Source: Iris pallida (lineage: Eukaryota; Streptophyta; Magnoliopsida; Asparagales; Iridaceae). From it: 64,000 bases of DNA. The position numbers and the translations under genes were made by a program. Shown piece by piece: positions 24,522-34,786 of this stretch. The notes under the pieces were generated by a model, which was not told the DNA's origin, did no database searches, and saw only the letters and a program-made list of their open reading frames with translations. The stretch spans positions 7,365,138 to 7,429,137 of the forward strand of contig JANAVB010033216.1 of the NCBI GenBank assembly GCA_029216955.1, written 5' to 3'. Position 1 is the first letter of the stretch. Every line of letters starts with the position of its first letter.

Positions 24522-24598
24522 AATACTGCATCTGTTCTTGGCTCGTATGTCTCCGGGTACTCCTTCTCATCTAATCTTGGAAGGAAACCAAGTCCTCA
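24522..24598. other. Short spacer
   Basis: Nothing recognisable. It ends in GAGGG, the left target duplication (24599-24603) of the next solo LTR. Confidence 0.5.
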
Positions 24599-24868
24599 GA
24601 GGGTGTAACCCCTCTTCCCGAATTTTTAAAATTATTCTTTTTATTTTTTTAATTATTGTATTCAAAGGTAATTTTTATCGATACTTTGTGAATAATATTT
24701 TATGATTAATTCTTTTATTAAAAACTAATTTTAAATTAAATATTATGGGAAGTGCTAATTTTTTGTTTTTATATATTTTTTTATATATAATTGAATAATA
24801 TTTTATGATTAATTCTTTTATTAAAAAACTAATTTTATATTTTTTTCATAAAAAATATATAATTTTTT

Positions 24869-24973
<105 letters not shown>

Positions 24974-26342
24974 TATTTCGTGCTGGAAAAAATTTATGAA
25001 AATAATTATATATATTTTTTGAAGGGCAAAAATATTTACTAGTTTACTCTTTTATAAAATGTACTTCTAGAAATATTTGATCTAATATTATCATTTTTGA
25101 TTTATTACAATAAGATTGAATATTATTTTTAAATAATTATTTTGATCAATTACTAGATTAAATTTGATCAACTATGATTAATGTTTTTGGTAAAGAATTT
25201 CTAAATTAATTTATAGAAATATACTTCATTTTTTTATGGAACTGACTATCGTTAAATTAGATTATTGGAATTTATAAAATATTGCTTGAATTATATTGAT
25301 AATATTAATTATTATTTAATTTATTTTATTATCAAATATTATATTTAGATTTGATTCTAATAAAATATATATTTGTCTGATAATTATAGAAAAATATTTT
25401 ACCAATTATTTGATAATTATGATAATATAATTGTAGAATTAATTGATTTATCACTATCATTTATTTTAAAGATTTGATTTTATAAAATATATTTTAATTA
25501 TTATTAGATATTATTTTAAGTTGTTGTAATAATTAGTTATTTGATTTAGATTTCAATGTATGAGATTTAAACTAATTGATATTATCGAATATATTTTAAA
25601 CATTATTTATATGATAGCGATTAGATTAGATTTATTTTAAACATTTATTTTGATTTAAATTAAAGGGAAGAATTATCTACAATGACCGTACCATCACCAC
25701 CATTAAAACTCGACGTCGGTGATTCCCTGAACCGACCCATGACCGGCGTCTCTGACACAACCAAGGTGTCCCCACATGCAGTTGTCGACGTGCCCTGTCA
25801 GTCCTCAACCAAGGTCACCGGAGTAGACCTCTCGTTCCTCCATCCTCAACTTAGGCCCCCAAATCAAACAACCGAGGACCCACGCCTCCTTGTTCCCTGA
25901 CCTCCCTAAATGACTCACCACTACACCTCTCCTCCGCCAAACACCACCACCAACTTCCACCAAAATCACCGGATCCACCGCACGCGCCCACTTCCGATCA
26001 GGTCACCGCCGTACCCTTGTGCTGATGTGCCGCGCGCACGCCACTACCAATCCCGACCTCCCAGGTGCCCTCGTCGTGTCGACCCTATCACAGACCCCCA
26101 CTCCTCGAACGCCAACCATCATCGCACCGATCCTAGCTCTGAACCTGCGCACCGAGTGTTGTCGCGCTCTGTCGCCGTGCCGGCATTCGCATTCCGTGTT
26201 GTGCCACTATGCCGCATCTGGCGACTCCAGCACCGCGCAGCTCGACGACGGAGCCGGGACCGCCATCGGTGCCTCTCCGGTGAGCTCCCAAACCCTCTCT
26301 CTCTCTCTCTCAAATACAGATATCCATCTGTTCTCCCATCCT

Positions 26343-26351
26343 TTGTTTATT
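26343..26351. repeat. MULE target-site duplication TTGTTTATT (right copy 38323-38331)
   Basis: The nine bases abut both inverted-repeat ends of the element exactly and match without mismatch. Confidence 0.93.
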
Positions 26352-26405
26352 GGGAAAATTTATGAAATGCCCAAAAATTTAAAAAGTTTTATGAAAAACC
26401 CACCC
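26352..26405. repeat. Left terminal inverted repeat of the MULE
   Basis: The end starts GGGAAAATTTATGAAATGCC. The reverse complement of 38268-38322 aligns to it with one gap and keeps the TTTTATGAAA and CCCACCC blocks. Each end also has two nested copies of TTTATGAAAtgCCCA, possible transposase sites. Confidence 0.8.
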
Positions 26406-26667
26406 CAAAATAAACTTTCATCGCGTGCCCAGCATTAACTTAAAAATTAAAAAAAGGGCACGGCATGACCCTTTTGCCCTTCTAATTTATTAAGAATATC
26501 AACAAACCCAGCAAGTTTTATGAAAAACGGTTCGATTCCAGACTCTTCAAAAAAGTGTCTCTATCGCTCCCTCCTCTTCCATACTCTGTTCTGTTGCGAT
26601 TTTAGGTCATCTCCTCCAAAAATCTTAGAAATTTCTTACAAGAAATCGCCAGCGAATCTCCATCACA

Positions 26668-29600
26668 ATGTCGCAATCATCAGCAATGGAAGTAGACCAA
26701 GTTAGAGAAGAAGGAGAAGAAGTAGTTGGAAAACAACAGAAAGGAGGGAAGAAGTTAAGAGGGTTGCTCGTAGACGAACCGCTCAAAAAGAAAAAGAAGT
26801 GCAAGAACCAGTAGAAGAACAAGAACACGGAGAACAACAAGAACAAGATCAAGAACAACAAGAAGCAGTAGCAGGGGAAGAAGAAGAAGATGAAGAAGAA
26901 GGGAAGAAAAAAGGTAAAACTTTGAGTCTTGTTCATTCTCCGTTTATATTGACGCGGCAAATGAAAATGATCATTCTCCGTCTATAAAATACACGGAGGA
27001 TGCCCTTTCTGTGTCATTTGAACTAGAAATGGTCATTCTCCGTCTATTTTGAGACGGAGAATGGCATTCTCCGTGTTTAAACACACGGAGAATGTTCATT
27101 TCTGTGTTTTTGACCTAAAGAACGATCATTCTCCGCCTAATATGACACGGAGAATGACATTCTCCGTCTGTAAAATAGACGGAGAATGAACTTTCTTCTT
27201 GCATTAACCTAGAGAAATGAACATTATCCGTCTCACTGACACGGAGAATTCCATTCTCCGTCTATTTTATAACGGAGAATGACGTTCTCTGTCTATTTTG
27301 ACGCGGGAGAATGGCATTCTCCTTGTAATTTGACCTAGAAAATGAGCATTCTCCGTCTTACTGACGCGGAGAATGCCATTCTCCGGGTCAAAAGAGACGG
27401 AGAATGCCATTCCCCGTGTTAAAACAAAACGGAGAATGACATTCTCCGCCTAATATGAGACGGAGAATCGCATTCTCCGCCTTACTTAGACGGAGAATGC
27501 TCATTCTCCGGGACAAAATAAAGGGAGAATGTCATTCTCCTTGTATTTTGACCTAGAGAATGAGCATTCTCCGTCTTACTGACGCGGAGAATGAGCATTC
27601 TCCGTCTTGCTAACGCGGAGAATGGCATTCTCCGTATTAAAACACGCGGAGAATGGCATTCTCCTTGTAATTTGACCTAGAGAATGAGCATTCTCCGTCT
27701 TACTGACGCGGAGAATGGCATTCTCCGGGTCAAAAGAGACGGAGAATGCCATTCCCCGTGTTAAAACAAAACGGAGAATGACATTCTCCGTCTATTTTGA
27801 GACGGAGAATGGCATTCTCCGTCTATTTTTAAACGGAGAATGGCATTCTCCCCTTTATTTTGATCTAAAGAATGAGCATTCTCCGCCTAATATGAGACGG
27901 AGAATGGCATTCTCCGCCTTACTTAGACGGAGAATGCTCATTCTCCGGGACAAAATAAAGGGAGAATGTCATTCTCCTTGTATTTTGACCTAGAGAATGA
28001 GCATTCTCCGTCTTACTGACGCGGAGAATGGCATTCTCCGTTTTAAAACACGCGGAGAATGCCATTCCCCGTGTTAATACAAAACGGAGAATGCCATTCT
28101 CCGTGTCAAAATAGACGGAGAATGATATTCTCCGTCTATTTTGACACGGAGAATGGCATTCTCCGTCTAATATTAGACGGAGAATGGCTTTCTCTTTATT
28201 ATAATAAAGAAGAATGTTGACGTAAACCTAATTGTTGTTGTTTTTAGGGAAAAAAACTGTCAGGAACAGAGACGAAAGACTTTTCCGTGCAACATTCACC
28301 CCAGTACTCTCTCTCATGGATGAGGTGAAGGAAAAGTTTCGCCATTTGCCTGAAGCAGTTGTCGAAAGCTTGAAGAATGTAGGATTCTACGACTTCGTAG
28401 ATGTATTCTACAGAAATAAGGTGAAAAAATCAGAACTGTCTAAAGTCACCCAAGGTCTGGAGAAGTTGATGGGGACTTATTTGGAAGAATATGGAATTGG
28501 ATATTTCCAATTGAGCAGCAGTGTCAAAGTAGCACCAACTGCTGATGAGATGGCAACCATTTTCGGTCTGCCAATGAATGATGACACTGAAGTTGATGAT
28601 AAGTATTTGAAGATCATCACTGAGAAGCAGAAGACCCCCCCACCAGCAGACTCATTCAGCATGTGTACAAAACACTTCACAAGATTGCTGAAAAATTCCA
28701 AGGGCAAAGGTGCTGAAGTCTCAAACGCTGAAGTTAGGAAAAGGATATTAGAGCTGCTGGGGGGCGAAAATGCAAGTCCCGATGAGGTGGCCAAGTTAAT
28801 AGTATTCAACTTGTGCCAAACAGCATTCTTCACCAGAATGGGGGGGTCGAACTTGCCATACAAGTTCTTCGCTCTGGTGGAGAGCACAGATGTTATAAAA
28901 AGCATCTGTTGGCCTCGGATTATACTGGGGTACGTTATGGACAGCATAAAGAGGGCTGTCACAAAATCTGAAGATGGTGATGTTGATATATCGTACAAGA
29001 AGATTGAAGGTTGTACGATATACTTCTTGTATTGGTTTGCAGAGCACAGTCGACTGGTAGAAAGGAAGTGCAAACCAACAGTCGCATCTCCAAGATTCTG
29101 CACATGGGATGGGAATAAAATCTCAATATTCCTAAAAAATGAATATCAAGGTGCTAAAATGGATTCAGATTTGATATTCAAGGATATTGTTGCATTGAAT
29201 GTTGATGAACTTGAAGAAGTCCCAGCAGAGCAGCAATATATAGAAGGTGGAGACAATTTTGTTGATGAAGAAGAAGCTCAAGCTGAAGCTCAAGCACCAG
29301 CACCCTCTACAGCTGACAATGTAGATATGTTGCGTGTCTTGCAGGAGAAATCTCAGCTTATCGCTGAGAATGAGCAACTCCAGGAAAGAGCCCAGCAACT
29401 AGCGGCAGATGTAGCCCAACAACGTGCTGTGGGGCTCGTTGCTGATGGCTTGGAGAAGGAGTTAGACTCTTTAAGGAACGAGAAATCGCTCCTTATTGAT
29501 GATAACAAGAAACTCCTTAAGCGAGTTGAGGAACTGGAGGCACAGGGGTCGGAACTAGACTCCCTGAGAAAGCAGAAGTCTGAGCTTACTGCTGATAATG

Positions 29601-32125
29601 AGAAGCTTCGTCACATGTTGAGGAGCTACTTCTAAAAGGTAAGATTTTATATTTTTTGTCTATTTTAATCTGTAATTACATGTATCTAACAGGAGAATGA
29701 GCATTCTCCGTCTTACTGACGCGGAGAATGGCATTCTCCGGGTCAAAAGAGACGGAGAATGCCATTCCCCGTGTTAAAACAAAACGGAGAATGACATTCT
29801 CCGTCTATTTTGAGACGGAGAATGGCATTCTCCGTCTATTTTAAAACGGAGAATGGCATTCTCCCCTGTATTTTGATCTAAAGAATGAGCATTCTCCGCC
29901 TAATATGAGACGGAGAATGGCATTCTCCGCCTTACTTAGACGGAGAATGCTCATTCTCCGGGACAAAATAAAGGTAGAATGTCATTCTCCTTGTATTTTG
30001 ACCTAGAGAATGAGCATTCTCCGTCTTTCTAAAGCGGAGAATGGCATTCTCCGTTTTAAAACACGCGGAGAATGCCATTCTCCGTGTTAATACAAAACGG
30101 AGAATGACATTTTCTGTATTTTGACATAGAAATGATCATTCTCCGTATGTTTTGACACGGAGAATGACATTCTCCGTCTAATATTAGACGGAGAATGTCA
30201 TTCTCCGTCTAAATTGACACGGAGAATGTCATTCTCCGTCTATTTGGAAACGGAGAATGTCATTCTCCGTCTATTTTGACACGGAGAATGTCATTCTCCG
30301 TCTATTTTGAAACGGAGAATGTCATTCTCCGTCTAAATTGACACGGAGAATGACATTGTTTTTAAAAAGAAGATTATATAATATTGACATCATACCTCTT
30401 GTTCTTGTTGTTTTTATATCTGTGAAAATGACAGAGGATCTGAAAAAAGAGAATGAAAAGCTAACTAAAGATAATAACAGACTTCTAGAGGAAGTTGCCT
30501 CATTGAATGACGAAGTCAAGAATAAGAACGATACAATCGTTAACCTTGAAGCAATGGCTAGAGCATTGGAAAGAGGGGATACTCAAGCAGTTCCCCAGAA
30601 GCATTACACAAGATCAAATGTACCTGCTGCAGATGAGGATGATTTTGCTACATTGCAAAAGAAGAAAACATCCGATGCTACAACAAGTAAGAAGGCAGGC
30701 CCTGGTCGGAAAAGAAAAGCTGCTACTAGTCCCAGTAAGAATGTAGCTCCTGCTGGGAAAAAAAAAGCTCCTTCCAGCCCCAAGAAGGTCGACAATAAAA
30801 AGGAGATGTCAGCTCCTGAAGAACTTGAGGAAGAATCTCCTCAAACAGCAAAGCTTGTTAGAGATGGGAAAATGCTGATGCAATGTCCGAAGCTCAGACT
30901 TTGGAACGTTGCAGACGATGAGCTGAAGCAAGTATACAGGAGCATCGTATACACAAGAAGGATGTCTCCAACGTAAGTATTCTAAACTTGAACCAATTTC
31001 TGTTTAGAATACTTATGTATATATGTACTTTCCAAGTGCAATGATCATTCTCTATTGGAGTTATTTTTTATGCAATTTTATCATTAGCCTATATTATTAT
31101 CATAATCGAAACTAAATTTATGTGCAGTGATTATGTATATATGTACTTTCCAAGTGCTCCAGAAGAGTGTAAAATAAGAAGAAGAAATAATGATGTCAGC
31201 ATGTTGTTAAGTGCTAAAGATTTTCAAGACATTATAAATGAGGCGGATATAGAAGCCGGTGTTATGAACTACCTAATAAAGCTTATGAACGACGTTCAAG
31301 CCGAATTAAGGCAGAACATTCAGTCAAGCTCGCAGGGTGCACAATGTAAATGGTTTGCAATCATGATGCCCCATTCATTGGTAAGAATCGAAACTGAAAA
31401 ATAAATATTAATGTGTACAGCTACTAATAGTGTTGTAAAAAACTAACTCATGTTATTATTTTATTTTTTTTTCTTCTGGAAAACAGGGTACTGCCAAGAT
31501 TATCGATAAAGAAAATCCAACAGAAGGAGCAGTGTACAATTTCAAAATTGATATAGAAGATTTTATAATGGAGCTGGAAGATGACATTGAATGGCTATTC
31601 GTGCCACTCTTCCGCGAGGAGAATAAACACTATACGCTGCTGGCATTCAACTTCAGCTCCTATGTTTGGACGCACTACAACTCATTGCGGAAAAACACGG
31701 GCGCTAAGGGAATCGAGGATGCAGTATACATGAAGAATAAAATTGAGCCAATTATAATAAAGAAGATTGCATTGATGAGTAATAAAAGCCCAGCAATCTC
31801 GGAATATGAAACAACAGAGCTCAAGGTTTGCAAAGAATGTCCACAGCAACAAACACCCAGCTGCCTTCTGTATGTTTCATATTATATTGAAAAGTTGTCG
31901 AGATATCCATTTGATTTACGGAAGAAAACAAACAAACAAGTTCACAATACTATTGTAAAGAGAAGGCTAGATTTGGCTAAGGCTTTGCTTATGAGTAAAT
32001 GTGCAATTCCTTTTGTAAATGACAATGTAAATTGGCTAACAAATTCAATGTATATATTCTGTTTGTCAGGTTTCTTTTGTAATGTATTTGTTTTCCTTTG
32101 TATTGAAATTCAATTTTACGACTAA
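26668..32125 (+). CDS. MULE-borne multi-exon gene with coiled coil and Ulp1-like C-terminus
   Basis: Exons as read: 1, about 26668-26913 (acidic Glu/Gln-rich, donor AAG/GTAAAA); 2, 28248-29632; 3, about 30438-30972 (donor GTAAGT); 4, 31128-31380 (donor GTAAGA); 5, 31487-32125. Phases agree at the 1/2, 3/4 and 4/5 joins. Exon 2 has a globular part (28300-29100) with YFQLSSSVKVAPTADEMATI resembling the DUF1985/plant-mobile-domain style found in MULE Ulp1 proteins, then a long coiled coil (29330-29630). The coiled coil continues in exon 3, followed by a Lys/Pro-rich, nuclear-signal-like tract. Exons 4-5 hold the peptidase-like domain. Lesions: a probable one-base shift in exon 1 between 26668 and 26750, and TAA at 29633-29635 just before a GTAAG donor. 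Introns 1 and 2 are filled with palindrome arrays. The gene may therefore be recently broken or mis-read at those two points. Confidence 0.65.
26935..28205. repeat. Palindrome array 1 (intron 1 of the Ulp1-like gene)
   Basis: Roughly 35 near-copies of GGAGAATG-N-CATTCTCC occur at a period of about 31-34 bases. The 10-14-base spacers are themselves partly palindromic (GTCTATTTTGAGAC, GTGTTTAAACACAC, GTCTAATATTAGAC), so two interleaved sets of hairpins are possible. Larger blocks beginning TTGTATTTTGACCTAGAGAATGAG recur. It fills nearly all of intron 1 and stops at the exons. Confidence 0.95.
29692..30356. repeat. Palindrome array 2 (intron 2 of the Ulp1-like gene)
   Basis: About 20 copies of the same palindrome with the same spacer set as array 1. 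The block 29692-30090 is nearly the same series as 27680-28090, so arrays have been copied by segment. Confidence 0.95.
31487..32125 (+). CDS. Ulp1/C48-like peptidase domain (final exon of the MULE gene)
   Basis: The family is the cysteine proteases that process or remove SUMO-like modifiers. WLFVPLFREENKHYTLLAFN supplies the catalytic His (KHYTLL). The next triad position, usually Asp in a D-S-L context, is Asn (THYNSL). CKECPQQ supplies the oxyanion Gln. SCLLYVSYYIEKL supplies the Cys, in the context S-C-L rather than the usual D-C-G. So His, Gln and Cys are kept while Asp is lost and the Cys flanks are changed. Activity is doubtful. The preceding exon (31128-31380) matches the region N-terminal to this fold (LLSAKDFQDIINEADIEAGV). 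The stop is at 32123-32125. Confidence 0.75.
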   Translation, partial: GTAKIIDKENPTEGAVYNFKIDIEDFIMELEDDIEWLFVPLFREENKHYTLLAFNFSSYVWTHYNSLRKNTGAKGIEDAVYMKNKIEPIIIKKIALMSNKSPAISEYETTELKVCKECPQQQTPSCLLYVSYYIEKLSRYPFDLRKKTNKQVHNTIVKRRLDLAKALLMSKCAIPFVNDNVNWLTNSMYIFCLSGFFCNVFVFLCIEIQFYD

Positions 32126-32242
32126 TTTACATTGTTCTATATATGTAAATCTGTTTTGTTAAAGTTCTGTTGTTTGATTCAAACCTATAATGTCATTATC
32201 TGTGTTAATACAAACCTATAATGTGTGCATTTGGAACTTAGA

Positions 32243-33012
32243 ATGGCCATTCTCCGTTTCGTATGAGACGGAGAATGGCATTCTCGGGTCAAAAGAGAAG
32301 GAGAATGCCATTCTCCTTGTATTTTGACCTAGAGAATGAGCATTCTCCGTCTTACTGACGCGGAGAATGGCATTCTCCGTTTTAAAACACGCGAAGAATG
32401 GTTATTCTCCTTCTATTTTGACTTATAAATGGCCATTCTCCGTCTTAGGGACGCGGAGAATGCCATTCTCCGTTTCGTATGAGACGGAGAATGTCATTCT
32501 CCGGGTCAATAGAGACGGAGAATGCCATTCTCCTTGTATTTTGACCTAGAGAATGAGCATTCTCCGTCTTACTGACGCGGAGAATGGCATTCTCCGTTTT
32601 AAAACACGCGGAGAATGATTATTCTCCTTGTATTTTTGACCTAGTAAGGAACATTCTCCGTCTTAGGGACGCGGAGAATGCCATTCTCCGTTTCGTATGA
32701 GACGGAGAATGTCATTCTCCGGGTCAAAAGAGACGGAGAATGCCATTCTGCTTGTATTTTGACCTAGAGAATGAGCATTCTCCGTCTGACTGACGCGGAT
32801 AATGGCATTCTCCGTTTTAAAACACGCGGAGAATGATTATTCTCCTTGTATTTTTGACCTAGTAAGGAACATTCTCCGTCTTAGGGACGCGGAGAATGCC
32901 ATTCTCTGTTTCGTATAAGACGGAGAATGTCATTCTCCGGGTCAAAAGAGAAGGAGAATGCCATTCTCCTTGTATTTTGACCTAGAGAATGAGCATTCTC
33001 CGTCTTACTTAT
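32243..33012. repeat. Palindrome array 3 (upstream of the small acidic gene)
   Basis: About 22 palindromes arranged in a higher-order repeat of about 220-230 bases. Each block has TTGTATTTTGACCTAGAGAATG, GTCTTACTGACGC, GTTTTAAAACACGC, GTCTTAGGGACGC, GTTTCGTATGAGAC and GGGTCAAAAGAGAC spacers in that order. It ends about 65 bases before the TATA box of the next gene. Confidence 0.95.
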
Positions 33013-33078
33013 GCGGATACAACGCAATGGGCGAATGGACACATACAACAAGTGATCGCATAGGAAGTGGCCCGTGCC

Positions 33079-33086
33079 TATAAATA
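33079..33086 (+). promoter_or_regulatory. TATA box of the small acidic gene
   Basis: TATAAATA lies 83 bases before the ATG at 33169, directly after palindrome array 3. The leader between is pyrimidine-rich (CTTCTCTTTCAGTTTTTCAG). Spacing fits a plant promoter with a start site near 33110. Confidence 0.75.
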
Positions 33087-33168
33087 GGCCCTGGAGGAGA
33101 GAGAAATTTCATTATTCCCTTCTCTTTCAGTTTTTCAGAAAACTCTTCGTCTTTTTTCTTTAATAACC

Positions 33169-33525
33169 ATGTCTCCAAAGGTCGCCAAGAGATCCGCGAA
33201 GGGCAAGGGGGCTGCGCCGAGTGACTCTCCTCCTGCGGCAGTGTCCTCGGCAGTGGTGAAGGAGGAGATGCTGCCTTCTCTCATCAAACAAGGGTCACCG
33301 TTCGTTAAGGAGGAGGTGATACAAAAAATTGAAGTAAAAGAAGAATTGTCGATGATCGGGGAAGGAATTACTCCCAAGATTGAAGCTGCTGTGAAAGAGG
33401 AGCCCAAGTCTGAGGGTAGTAGCACTGGAAGTTCTGACCATCCAGCCCCGGCCGACGACCTTGATCAATTACATCCTACATATGCGAAATGGTTGAGGGA
33501 ATGGTATATCCCTCGACACAGATAG
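33169..33525 (+). CDS. Small acidic VKEE-repeat protein of the MULE (118 aa), homologous to the Tat antisense gene product
   Basis: An intact intronless frame starts MSPKVAKRSAKGKG in a good plant context (AACCATG) and ends TAG 33523-33525. It has a basic N-terminus, an acidic middle with four VKEE motifs (a psi-K-x-E match to the SUMO attachment consensus), a Ser/Gly/Pro stretch, and the C-terminal signature LHPTYAKWLREWY. The Tat antisense protein (11352-11965) has the same start (MAP/MSP plus Lys/Arg), the same middle phrase (I-K/N-Q/R-G-S, then VKEE, then KEEPxSEG) and the same end (LHPxYxxWLxExY). No known domain is recognised. It has its own TATA box and sits between palindrome arrays 3 and 4. 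It may be an accessory DNA- or chromatin-acting protein; that is inference. Confidence 0.75.
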   Translation: MSPKVAKRSAKGKGAAPSDSPPAAVSSAVVKEEMLPSLIKQGSPFVKEEVIQKIEVKEELSMIGEGITPKIEAAVKEEPKSEGSSTGSSDHPAPADDLDQLHPTYAKWLREWYIPRHR

Positions 33526-33701
33526 GGTCCGCGGGTTTTCATAAATTTCCGTATTTTGTATTGGTATTTCTATCTGTCTTCAGGTTTATGTTTCACTCCT
33601 TTTGGACATCAAATGTAATCCTCTACTTCTTGCCCTGATGAAGATATGAAGAACCTTTTGTTTTGCTCATGAGATGTAGTCCTGTGAATGTAACTGAAGC
33701 G
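33526..33701. other. 3' flank of the small acidic gene
   Basis: AT-rich, free of palindromes, and probably the 3' untranslated region. No clear polyadenylation signal is singled out. Confidence 0.5.
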
Positions 33702-34638
33702 GAATGTCATTCTCCGTGTCAAAATAGACGGATAATTCCATTCTCCGTCTTAAAATACACGGAGAATTACATTATCTTTGTATTTTGACTTATAAATAAC
33801 CATTCTCCGTGTATATAAACGGAGAATGGCATTCTCCGTCTTACTGACGCGGAGAATGGCATTCTCCGTTTTAAAATACGCGGAGAATGGTTATTCTTTG
33901 TATTTTTGACCTAGAAAGGAACATTGTCCGTCTTAGGGACGCGGAGAATGCCATTCTCCGTGTCCAAATAGACGGAGAATGGCATTCTCCGGGTCAAAAG
34001 AGACGGAGAATGCCATTCTGCTTGTATTTTGACCTAGAGAATGAGCATTCTCCGTCTTACTGACGCGGAGAATGGCATTCTCCGTTTTAAAACACGCGGA
34101 GAATGATTATTCTTTGTATTTTGACCTAGAAAGGAACATTGTCCGTCTTAGGGACGCGGAGAATGCAATTCTCCGTTTCGTATGAGACGGAGAATGTCAT
34201 TCTCCGGGTCAAAAAAGACGGAGAATGCCATTCTCTTTGTATTTTGAACTAGAGAATGAGCATTCTCCGTCTTACTGACGCGGAGAATGGCATTCTCCGT
34301 TTTAAAACACGCGGATAATGGTTATTCTTTGTATTTTTGACCTAGAAAGGAACATTGTCCGTCTTAGGGACGCGGAGAACGCAATTCTCCGTTTCGTATG
34401 AGACGGAGAATGTCATTCTCCGGGTCAAAAGAGACGGAGAATGCCATTCTGCTTGTATTTTGACCTAGAGAATGAGCATTCTCCGTCTTACTGACGCGGA
34501 GAATGGCATTCTCCGTTTTAAAACACGCGGAGAATGATTATTCTCCTATTTTTGACTTATAAATGGCCATTCTCCGTGTATCTAAAACGGAGAATGATTA
34601 TTCTCCGTGTTAAAACACACGGAGAATGGTCATTCAAT
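33702..34638. repeat. Palindrome array 4 (between the small gene and the transposase gene)
   Basis: About 27 palindromes with the same 220-230-base higher-order block as array 3, repeated about three times (starts near 34020, 34240 and 34450). It lies between the 3' ends of two converging genes. Confidence 0.95.
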
Positions 34639-34786
34639 ACATTATAAAGTCAGATAGTATAAAGGAGAATAAGTTCTTATGCTGATATGCAGAATTCAAA
34701 CTATTACCATTGATATCAAAAAATGTAAGATATGTATTCAAAAACCAATTTCCAGTTATATAAAAGAAGGAATATATTTGTATGTA

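Noticed and set aside
25682..26438. GC-rich open frames in the left half of the split solo LTR
   Set aside because: They lie within an LTR with a perfect target duplication, overlap each other in several frames and show no domain. Probably LTR leader.
27715..27993. 92-residue open frame across the palindrome array
   Set aside because: It only reads through repeat units (repeated ENGIL/RRMAFS phrases) inside an intron. It is not a gene.
26935..34638. Regularly spaced repeats looking like CRISPR arrays
   Set aside because: The unit is a palindrome with near-repeated spacers, in a plant MULE with introns. There are no cas genes, and spacers recur in fixed sets, so this is element-internal repetition.
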